DNA of 64,000 nucleotides from IMG/VR virus record IMGVR_UViG_3300009159_000056, positions 1 to 64,000 of that record; one strand, written 5' to 3'. The stretch is from a virus. The translations under genes were made by a program, and so were the position numbers. Below the pieces are notes generated by a model, which saw only the letters and a program-made list of their open reading frames with translations, was not told the origin of the DNA and searched no databases. Shown here piece after piece: positions 7,562 through 15,307 of the stretch (its first letter is position 1; the number at the start of each line of letters is the position of its first letter).

Positions 7562-9646
7562 TTAAAACTTGCCGACAATTTCAGAGAATTGAACACCAGT
7601 TCTTACAGCAACGAAATTGAGCTGAATGAAGTTGATAGAACGGGCTGGCTTGATGTAGATATCGCCCCAGAATTCGTTACGATCAATTCTTTCGCCAGTA
7701 TTATTAGTTCCATCGCAAACAACGAGGAAGTCAGTAATACCACGACGACCCTGAATGTCGCGGAGATAAGGTGTCACAAGGCTCTTAAACTGTGCACGAG
7801 TAAATTCGTCATTGAACTCGAACAAGAAGAACTTAGAAGCAGTAGCGATAGCCTTTTCAAGAACAATGAATAGGCGACGAACGTTAATGCGATCGAATGC
7901 TGATGGCTTAGACTGAAGTGTCTTATCACCGTAAAGCACAGTACCCTGACCTGGGAATGAAACAAGTGGGTTGATGCTATTCTTGTAAAGAATATCTCTA
8001 TCAGCCTGTTTTGGATTCCAACGAAGCTTAACAAGATTTTTAAGCTGACCACGATTGAAACCAGCTGGAGACCACCATGGATCACGAACGCTATCGGTAC
8101 GAGCACAAAGACCAGCTACGTCGCCATTTGCTGGGATATAACGGTATACGTCGTTATAACGATCATACTGATACTTATAACCAGAATCGAGAACAGCGTA
8201 TGAAGAATCATGGATATTATTTCTCCATTCAACAAGCTTAAGTGCTTCGTTACCAGCATTAGTTATTACTACAGAATCTTCTGGAGAAACAAGAACGATA
8301 CAGTCCTTACGAGTTTCGCAGATATTGTCGATAATGTAGTTAGCTAGCTGATATGTTCCGCCAGATCCGATTGGCTTACCCTGAAGGATAAGAGAAACGT
8401 CAACATCTTCAGCTGATTTGTATAGATCATAACCAGCGGCTACTGTACCTAATGAAATTGATGATTCAGAAACACCATCTTGACCGCCAATAAAATCATA
8501 AATTGTTGTAGTTGTATTATCTGAATCTGTAAGATTTGCAGCGGTGTTAGAGTTAATACCAGGTAAATCGCTCGCTACCCAGATATATTTTGACGTTTGA
8601 TTAATTACTTGTTTGTAATAATTAATTGCTCCACCGACAGTCTTAGCATCAGTAGCACGCGATACACCGTTATATACTTCAAGAACTGTACCTGGAACTC
8701 CAGTAAACAAACCTCTTTCGTCAGTAACTACAACGTGCATTGTGTCAATAACAGAAGAATTACCAAAGTTATTTTGATAGTCAGAAGTTGTTGGGCTATT
8801 TTCTACGTAAGTGCTATTGTTCCAAATACGGCTAATAGTAGAATTTACTGTATCGCTTGTGCTAAAATCTGTTGAAAGTCTATAAGTAGTATCGAAATTA
8901 ATAGGTAAAAACGCACCTGTTGAGTTAGCAACGTAACTTCCAAGAGAAGAAATACGAAGGTTTTGAGTGCCAATAGATCCGTTACCTACTACTAATGAAT
9001 CGCCAGGAGTGATATACTGTTCTAAGTATATACCATAATCGTCAGCGTCACCTGCAGTACCACCGCCACCTGGAATAACTGATAGAAGGCCACTAGAACT
9101 ACCAACGCTGATAGAAAGGTTCGCAACAACGTCAACAACTTGTGAAACGTCTTCTAAACCATTCATATACAATATTTTCGAAAATCCATCAGCGTTATCA
9201 CAAATGGAAATTTTCAGCGAATTGCCGACAGAGCCTGCATATCTAGCTACGAAATAAACGTTAGCATCAAAGGTTTTAGTTGCATAATCTTCGTTGTTTT
9301 TAACAACTTGCGCTGTCATATCATCAACATCTCCAACTAATGCAGGTCCGGCAACAGCGGACAAAGTTGCGTTCGCTTCAGCAGTAGTATTAGCAACACG
9401 AGTTACGTAAAGACGATTACCGTAGGAAAGGAAATTTGCAGCAGTAAACCAAGTTTCAGCATTGTTTGAAGTTGGCTTGCCGAATGTGCTTACTAGTTTT
9501 GTTTCTGTATCGATCAATTGTCTTGTGCCGATTGGACCCCAGTTGAACACACCAGCAATAGCACCATCGCTGGTAGCAACTGCAGGTACAATACCTGTTA
9601 GGTCGATTTCGGAAACATTTACACCTGGACTTAGTTGAAATGGCAT
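7562..9646 (-). CDS. 18: Contractile tail sheath protein gp18
   Basis: Contractile sheath subunit. The 694 residues (T4: 659) start with FQLSPGVNVSEIDLTGIVPA and GAIAGVFNWGPIGTRQLID, and end with the conserved RNEFWGDIYIKPARSINFI and QLNFVAVRTGV assembly strands. The C-terminal core, with DRINVRRLFIVLEKAI and FEFNDEFTRAQFKSLVTPYL, is the most conserved part. Central residues of about 100-400 form surface domains rich in Asn/Ser/Thr. It is preceded by a TATAAATA late promoter inside the gp17 stop region, matching its high copy number. Confidence 0.97.
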   Translation of the reverse strand: MPFQLSPGVNVSEIDLTGIVPAVATSDGAIAGVFNWGPIGTRQLIDTETKLVSTFGKPTSNNAETWFTAANFLSYGNRLYVTRVANTTAEANATLSAVAGPALVGDVDDMTAQVVKNNEDYATKTFDANVYFVARYAGSVGNSLKISICDNADGFSKILYMNGLEDVSQVVDVVANLSISVGSSSGLLSVIPGGGGTAGDADDYGIYLEQYITPGDSLVVGNGSIGTQNLRISSLGSYVANSTGAFLPINFDTTYRLSTDFSTSDTVNSTISRIWNNSTYVENSPTTSDYQNNFGNSSVIDTMHVVVTDERGLFTGVPGTVLEVYNGVSRATDAKTVGGAINYYKQVINQTSKYIWVASDLPGINSNTAANLTDSDNTTTTIYDFIGGQDGVSESSISLGTVAAGYDLYKSAEDVDVSLILQGKPIGSGGTYQLANYIIDNICETRKDCIVLVSPEDSVVITNAGNEALKLVEWRNNIHDSSYAVLDSGYKYQYDRYNDVYRYIPANGDVAGLCARTDSVRDPWWSPAGFNRGQLKNLVKLRWNPKQADRDILYKNSINPLVSFPGQGTVLYGDKTLQSKPSAFDRINVRRLFIVLEKAIATASKFFLFEFNDEFTRAQFKSLVTPYLRDIQGRRGITDFLVVCDGTNNTGERIDRNEFWGDIYIKPARSINFIQLNFVAVRTGVQFSEIVGKF

Positions 9647-9692
9647 TTTATTTCTCCTTCCATGGAAAAAAGATAAGGTAATTTGTCTGAAT

Positions 9693-9700
9693 TATTTATA
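9693..9700 (-). promoter_or_regulatory. T4-type late promoter upstream of gp18
   Basis: A perfect minus-strand TATAAATA that overlaps the last codons of gp17 and lies 47 bases before the gp18 ATG. It would boost sheath and tube transcripts above terminase. The strong hairpin after gp19 would end this unit. Confidence 0.72.
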
Positions 9701-11342
9701 AATATCCGTCTTTTAAATCTGACAACCAATTTCCACGAGGAGTTAAATCTATAACTTCTTGTATATCATCGCCTCTACCATCATCTACGAACCCAAAAGG
9801 AGACAAATCTTGCATAATCTCTTCGTCAGTTTTATCTCGTAATCTCATAAGCGTATTTATATCAGTATAATCTTTGAAGTATTGCTGCTCTGATAACCAT
9901 CCAAATAACACCAATCCCATCACAAGGTCATCATGAGCGCCTTCTTCGGCTTCATAGCTCTTGCCTTTTTTCGAAAATCTAGCTAATTCTTCAATGGTAT
10001 GAAAATCATTAATGATAAGCTGGTTCTGTTCAATCAATAGTTTCAACAAAGAGCAACCGTTTGCTTTAACAGGAACCGTAGTTCTTACGCCCATGTCAAC
10101 AGCTGTACCGAAACCAGAACTAATTTTCTTGCCGTTTCTACCATTGTTTTCAGTAAATAGAATATTGTCATACTCGAAATCATAATGTAATGAATGACTT
10201 ACTTGAGCACCCATGTTATTGACTTCGACTAGTACTGGCGCTTTGTTGTATGCAATAGCAATACGATGGACAACTTCAGCATAATCTAATGGTGTAATTA
10301 AGTTGTTTCGATAAACACATACTTGCTGATATGGCATTTGTGAAACATCAAGAACATGGAAAGCTGAATAGTCTAAAGCTCTACCTTCAGATACGTCAAC
10401 AACAATACCATATCTGTGACCTGCTATTGGGCTACAATAAACTGATAGACCATCTTTGGTGTTTACTGGCGTTTGATGAACTAACTCTTTTAGTTTCCAA
10501 CCAGCGATAAGCGTACCCGAGCTACCCATAAACTCAACACAGTATTCTTGCTGGAATTTCTCAGTATCGAAGTTCATAGAAGCGAGTGTATCTGTTTTCC
10601 ATTTTTCATCACGACCAGGAACGGCGTCCCACATAACCTGAATAGGTTTGTAACCATTTCGATTTTCTCTAGCGTTAACCCAAATAGAATAGAAGTGGTT
10701 TAATCCGTTTGGTGTAGACACAAGGATAATTTTAGATTCTTCGCCTGACGAAATAGTAGGATAGACAGAGGTGAAGAACGTATCCCAGTTTTCAATAAAC
10801 GCTGCTTCGTCGATAAACAGTAGGTTGATAGAGTAACCACGGATAGCAGAGGCAGATGTTGCAGTAGCGATAACACGGCTGTTGTTTTCAAGTTCGAATG
10901 AACCTTTGTTCCACTCTTTAACACCATGCTGCAGCCAACGAGGCAGATGCTCGTACGCCAGCTGCACACGCCCGAGAATTTCTCTTGCAGTTTCGCCCTT
11001 GTTAGCAAGAAGAGCAACAGTTTTATCAGCATGAAAAATAATATACCAAAGGATAAATCCGCAAGTTACAGTAGACTTACCAGCCTGACGAGCAGTAGCA
11101 ATAACGTTGAAACGGTTTTCTTTCATAGCCAAGACCATCTCTTTTTGATAGTCATAAAGCTTGAAACTCACCAAACCCTTGTTGATGTTAATAATTTTCA
11201 TATGAGATTCGATAAAGTATATCGGATCTTCTGAACACTTAATGTACTCGCTAACTAAGTCAGGAGTCCATTCAATAGATTGATTTGATCGCTTAAGGTT
11301 TTTGTTACCGTTATAACCTTTGAGCTTACTTAGGTCCACCAT
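9696..11342 (-). CDS. 17: Terminase large subunit gp17
   Basis: ATP-driven DNA packaging motor and headful nuclease. The 548 residues (T4: 610) have the Walker A-type TARQAGKST at about 83-91, Walker B LLFIDEA at 174-180 with catalytic Glu179, and the coupling motif STPNG near 209-213. The RNase H-like nuclease has acidic residues in VVDVSEG (Asp316), LVEVNN (Glu373) and AHDDLVMG (Asp471/472). It overlaps gp16 by 17 nt, as expected for a coupled terminase pair. Confidence 0.97.
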   Translation of the reverse strand: MVDLSKLKGYNGNKNLKRSNQSIEWTPDLVSEYIKCSEDPIYFIESHMKIININKGLVSFKLYDYQKEMVLAMKENRFNVIATARQAGKSTVTCGFILWYIIFHADKTVALLANKGETAREILGRVQLAYEHLPRWLQHGVKEWNKGSFELENNSRVIATATSASAIRGYSINLLFIDEAAFIENWDTFFTSVYPTISSGEESKIILVSTPNGLNHFYSIWVNARENRNGYKPIQVMWDAVPGRDEKWKTDTLASMNFDTEKFQQEYCVEFMGSSGTLIAGWKLKELVHQTPVNTKDGLSVYCSPIAGHRYGIVVDVSEGRALDYSAFHVLDVSQMPYQQVCVYRNNLITPLDYAEVVHRIAIAYNKAPVLVEVNNMGAQVSHSLHYDFEYDNILFTENNGRNGKKISSGFGTAVDMGVRTTVPVKANGCSLLKLLIEQNQLIINDFHTIEELARFSKKGKSYEAEEGAHDDLVMGLVLFGWLSEQQYFKDYTDINTLMRLRDKTDEEIMQDLSPFGFVDDGRGDDIQEVIDLTPRGNWLSDLKDGYL

Positions 11343-11742
11343 TCTTCATATCCTCGATAACTTTCTGAAGATCTGCTGTAGAACCAACAAAAAGGTTATT
11401 AGTTACCTGTTGAGCATGTTCATTAGATGGGGCGTCAGCGGCGCTGATCTCACGGATTTGTTTTTGTAGCTCCATAAGATCTTTGTTAGCCTGGAGCATA
11501 GTGTCCATTAGTTTAGCTAATACTTCGAATGCTCTTGGATGTTGACTTGAGTCTGCTATCTGAGCTAACTTTTCAATAGCATAAGAGCCATTTTGGATTA
11601 CTTCATGAATATTACCACGAGCCATTTCGAAGTCGCTCTTAGCAGAATCATCATGCGCTTTGGCTACTATTGCTTTAACAGGATCATTAATAGGTGTTAA
11701 ATTCAAAGCATTATATATCGGATTGTTATTTCCAGTTGTCAT
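11326..11742 (-). CDS. 16: Terminase small subunit gp16
   Basis: DNA-recognition and regulatory partner of gp17. The 138 residues (T4: 164) are mostly helical, with a central coiled-coil segment around residues 52-95, and a C-terminal NNLFVGSTADLQKVIEDM block typical of gp16, likely used for gp17 contact. It is overlapped at both ends by gp15 and gp17, so the three are translated as a unit. The short length and helical middle fit ring-forming small terminases. Confidence 0.88.
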   Translation of the reverse strand: MTTGNNNPIYNALNLTPINDPVKAIVAKAHDDSAKSDFEMARGNIHEVIQNGSYAIEKLAQIADSSQHPRAFEVLAKLMDTMLQANKDLMELQKQIREISAADAPSNEHAQQVTNNLFVGSTADLQKVIEDMKNGGPK

Positions 11743-12581
11743 GGTACCACGTTAGTGTTGTTTGATACATAGCCATAATCAGTAGTAGCAGTAATCAAAT
11801 GAGGGTCAATAGATAAAGCAGCATTAGATGTTGGTTTGCCTTCTGATGTTAATCCAGGTTGTGTTTGAAGATAAGCAACAGGACTTGTATTACCAACGTA
11901 TTTATATAATTCACCATCAGCAGCGCCCTGTGGCGTATAGAATACACTGTTGGCAAATTTAATGATCTTACCTGTTTTAACAGGTCCGTAGATATAACCT
12001 TTGAGTGTGAAATCAAGAGTCCATGTTAGAGATCTACGGTCTTGCCAATTACCCTCGTAAACATCGTCCTGTGTGATAGAATCTAACACGACAGGAATTT
12101 CCATCGTTACTTCCATTTCAGGAATAAGATGAACAGTAGTTGTCCAGTCAGGAGTAAAGTAAGGAAGGATCTGCTCAATAATTTTCGTACCGTCTTCGGC
12201 GTTCTTTACCATAACGTGAAGCCTGAAACCGAAATTATACGGAACAGGTGTAAACTGATATTTCAATACTTCAGGATCTGTAGGTTTTGATACAGCGATT
12301 CGTTTAACTGTTCCTAGCTTTCTAGAAGGATCATATCTAATGTCAGTCATTTCGAAAGCCATAATTGGCAGAGTAGGTGTCGCTGTTTGACGATCTAGAT
12401 CAGGATCAGCGCCTACGCGAGCGAGCATTTTTTCTTTTGGGCTGTATGTGATAGGCACTTTGATGAACTGTGTCATGTGGCCAGTACCGTCTGTTCTGAC
12501 AATACTGATAGTATCGAATAGAGTACCAAACAACGTCACATATTTTCTAATTGTAGAAAAGTAATATACTTGATTGAACAT
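11739..12581 (-). CDS. 15: Tail sheath stabiliser / tail completion protein gp15
   Basis: Caps the tail and joins it to the head. The 280 residues (T4: 272) begin FNQVYYFSTIRKYVTLFGTL and carry VPITYSPKEKMLARV, IMAFEMTDIRYDPSRK and WTLDFTLKGYIYGPVK, the conserved strands of gp15. Its start overlaps the gp14 stop by 1 nt, and its end overlaps gp16. The C-terminal about 60 residues are loop-rich and less conserved. Confidence 0.92.
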   Translation of the reverse strand: MFNQVYYFSTIRKYVTLFGTLFDTISIVRTDGTGHMTQFIKVPITYSPKEKMLARVGADPDLDRQTATPTLPIMAFEMTDIRYDPSRKLGTVKRIAVSKPTDPEVLKYQFTPVPYNFGFRLHVMVKNAEDGTKIIEQILPYFTPDWTTTVHLIPEMEVTMEIPVVLDSITQDDVYEGNWQDRRSLTWTLDFTLKGYIYGPVKTGKIIKFANSVFYTPQGAADGELYKYVGNTSPVAYLQTQPGLTSEGKPTSNAALSIDPHLITATTDYGYVSNNTNVVP

Positions 12582-13324
12582 TATACAACGCCTTCGCTGA
12601 ACGGATCGACGACAGTAAAGTCGATAAAGCTACTAGAACCTGATGGGAAATTAGCCGTGCCATCATTTAGTGTATCGTTTACTGCACCAGCAACATTGCC
12701 TTCAAAATCAAATTTCTCGACAACAACGAAATTTTCATTTTCGTCAAGTAGGTAATTACCTTCTTCGTCCGTGATAGAATAATCAAGTATGTTAGTTGAG
12801 AACTTAGTTTGGATAATATCGATATCAGGTATACCAGTGTTAAACTGTTCATCACTGTAATCAAACAATTCGCAAGTCAATTCCCATGTCTGTAAGCCGC
12901 CTAACTGATAGAACATCTCAAGTTTGCTTACTGATTTAATTTGAAATACTTTTTTGTTTAATGGGAAATAAACGATATCGCCTTCGTTTGGTCTTGACTG
13001 TGTAGTGTACGCAGCCACCTCTGAATTGAACACTCTTTGAGCGACAGAGAACGTAACCTGATCTCTGATCTCAAGACCAAATTTAGACATAAAGTTGCCA
13101 TCGCCAGTAAATCCATTTACCGATTTGATATACATTTCGACTTCATATGCTGTATCATAAACAGACTGATCGTCGGCTGTCAATAACTTATCGTAATTCC
13201 CAATTTTACGTGGGAGATAAATCATATCTTCGCCATATATTTTGATAGCTTCGATAATTAAATTTTCAAGTAAAGTTTGCTCGCCAGTAGATTTAAAATT
13301 ATTGAAGAAAAAATTGGTTGCCAT
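12581..13324 (-). CDS. 14: Neck protein gp14
   Basis: Head-closure neck component acting with gp13. The 247 residues (T4: 256) start NFFFNNFKSTGEQTLLENLI and contain EAIKIYGEDMIYLPR, PNEGDIVYFPLNKKVFQIK and LQTWELTCELFDYSDE, typical of gp14. The C-terminal third (residues about 195-247) is acidic and probably extended. It lies between gp13 and gp15 with almost no gaps, as in T4. Confidence 0.92.
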   Translation of the reverse strand: MATNFFFNNFKSTGEQTLLENLIIEAIKIYGEDMIYLPRKIGNYDKLLTADDQSVYDTAYEVEMYIKSVNGFTGDGNFMSKFGLEIRDQVTFSVAQRVFNSEVAAYTTQSRPNEGDIVYFPLNKKVFQIKSVSKLEMFYQLGGLQTWELTCELFDYSDEQFNTGIPDIDIIQTKFSTNILDYSITDEEGNYLLDENENFVVVEKFDFEGNVAGAVNDTLNDGTANFPSGSSSFIDFTVVDPFSEGVV

Positions 13325-13327
13325 ATG

Positions 13328-14068
13328 TTAACCAATCATGTCTGTAATTGGAAGGCTGTAACTCGAAATCATTTCAGCTTCAAGCTCTTTACGTTCTTCT
13401 GTAGCTTCATTATAAATTTGTTGACCGTTAAATGTTAAACCACCAGGAAGCTGCATACCCTGATATTTTTTAAGATTAGAACCCCACTGCTGTTTAATAA
13501 GAGCAGAAGCATAACGAGCTAACCAACGGTCGCCCCATGTTTTGGTAAACGTATTTGGCTCAACAACTTCATATGCTTCAACAATAACGAAATCACCTGT
13601 ATTGATAATTTTCCAATCAGTATCAATATAGAATCTATTAACGTGACGATTATAACGAATAGGCTGCTGACCAACAAGCATTTGCTCTAGGAACTGCACG
13701 TGCGAGAGTGCCATGTAGTATGGTACCATCGATACTGAAGTAAGAGTGTAAAGATCGTTCAAAGCAATTTGATATCGGATATTGAATAGATTGTTAGTAT
13801 TGAGACCCTGACCGATAGGGAATATGTTAACAGCACCAATGATATTGTCTGGTAGTGTGAAATATTTGTTGGTCTTATCTGTATCAGTTATCTGGTATTT
13901 GAAATATACTTTTTCGGTGCCGTCGAAATGATAGTCGGCAAAATATAGCAATGCTTCGTCGACACGATCATCTACCTGATCGTCGTCTACGTTAATTTCA
14001 ATAACTGGCTTACCTAATTTGCGAAGGCAGTATTCTTTGAAATCTGCTCTTGTTGCTGGAATTGCCAT
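13328..14068 (-). CDS. 13: Neck protein gp13
   Basis: Connector between portal and gp14 that seals the filled head. The 246 residues (T4: 309) start with ATRADFKEYCLRKLGKPVIE and IN-V-D-D-x-Q, and have the typical DRVDEALLYFADYHFDGTEK, VNRFYIDTDW and TWGDRWLARYASALIKQQWG segments. It is the first gene of the 13-14-15-16-17 run, downstream of the fibre cassette. The shortened C-terminus relative to T4 is usual in this wider group. Confidence 0.93.
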   Translation of the reverse strand: MAIPATRADFKEYCLRKLGKPVIEINVDDDQVDDRVDEALLYFADYHFDGTEKVYFKYQITDTDKTNKYFTLPDNIIGAVNIFPIGQGLNTNNLFNIRYQIALNDLYTLTSVSMVPYYMALSHVQFLEQMLVGQQPIRYNRHVNRFYIDTDWKIINTGDFVIVEAYEVVEPNTFTKTWGDRWLARYASALIKQQWGSNLKKYQGMQLPGGLTFNGQQIYNEATEERKELEAEMISSYSLPITDMIG

Positions 14069-14119
14069 GGTTTATCCTATTTGTTATAAAGAATATTTAG
14101 TTTATAGATTTCTGACAGT

Positions 14120-15307
14120 TTATGGAATAGTATATGTTGCTGCTGCTGTCCAAGTTCCACTTAAATAATTGGTTGAACGTATAAGAGTACCATTAGTTCC
14201 TACTGCTACATAACCATAAGTGCTATTACCATCAATCTCATAAAGAGTTTGTGTAAACCCAGAAATACTGTAATTGTTAATAGTAAAATATTGCGGTACG
14301 GTAACCGTTGAATCTACAGTATATAAAGCTCCGTTAGTTCCAACACCAACAAAATTTGTTGCATCTAATTCTTTTACGCCATAAAGAGTAGGTGAACTGT
14401 ATGTTACACCATTGTACACTCCTGATTGACTGTAAGTTATAGTCACCAAGCGTATTTGTGTACCAACTGCTATACCACTTAAACGAGTTAAAGAAAATGC
14501 CATTCTAGTACAATTTGCTACAGTACCAACGTTACCAACACCAGAGGTGTTGCAAAGAGACCAATATCCACCAGCACCTTGTTGTGCATTTTGACAATGT
14601 TGCCCTGTACTTGTTATTAGTATATGTCTACCATAAGTGGCGTTATAAGCATAATCATTTATAATGCCACCTATTGCTAAGTTTGCTCCTACATATGCAG
14701 TCAAACCAGCAGAAGATGCATTAAATAATGTCGCCCAAGTTCCCTCTACAGTAGTACAAAATATAACTGTACTAACTCCTCCTGTGCCTGTACTGGTGCT
14801 GTATCCAGCAACAATATATCGACCCGCAACTGAATCGTAAGATACTGCATTTATAATACCTGCAGTAACGCTAGTGTTCTTAGTCCATGTTACACCATTA
14901 TCGGTAGAATAAATCATCGTTGCAGGTCCAACAGCAATAAAATATCCATTAAAATATTTTACACGAACTAAATTTGCTGTAACTCCCGAAGGAGGGGATG
15001 TGACAATCCAAGTCGAACCGCCATCTGAAGATCTTACGATAGCTGCACCATCACCAACTGCTACTAGTATATTAGTGCCATTACTTGCGACACTCTTAAA
15101 ATTGCTGGTAATTACAACAGGAGTTCCATTCGTTTTACCATAAGCATTACTTAAAGATATAGCACCAGATGATGCACCTAATAAAAATCTTACAGTTGCG
15201 TCATTTAAACTTATTTGTGTAGTAGCAGCAACTCTCAATTCTAAATTAATAGATTGACCTGTAGTAGCGCCGCCAAGACTTATAGGACCAGTACTATTAA
15301 GTGCCAT
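14120..15307 (-). CDS. Fibre-associated Asp-box beta-propeller-type protein
   Basis: 395 residues. The first about 60 (MALNSTGPISLGGATTGQSI, then ISLNDATVRFLLGASSGAIS) are a small N-terminal module seen on many phage fibre and tail proteins, probably for virion attachment. The rest repeats a W/G-rich beta pattern with Asp-box motifs SSDGGSTW and STDNGVTW (S-x-D-x-G-x-T-W) and weaker later copies such as STNYLSGTW, as in sialidase/BNR-like propellers. It probably displays a sugar-binding surface. I see no full sialidase catalytic set, so no enzyme activity is claimed. Its start overlaps the stop of the S74 fibre by 1 nt. Confidence 0.72.
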   Translation of the reverse strand: MALNSTGPISLGGATTGQSINLELRVAATTQISLNDATVRFLLGASSGAISLSNAYGKTNGTPVVITSNFKSVASNGTNILVAVGDGAAIVRSSDGGSTWIVTSPPSGVTANLVRVKYFNGYFIAVGPATMIYSTDNGVTWTKNTSVTAGIINAVSYDSVAGRYIVAGYSTSTGTGGVSTVIFCTTVEGTWATLFNASSAGLTAYVGANLAIGGIINDYAYNATYGRHILITSTGQHCQNAQQGAGGYWSLCNTSGVGNVGTVANCTRMAFSLTRLSGIAVGTQIRLVTITYSQSGVYNGVTYSSPTLYGVKELDATNFVGVGTNGALYTVDSTVTVPQYFTINNYSISGFTQTLYEIDGNSTYGYVAVGTNGTLIRSTNYLSGTWTAAATYTIP

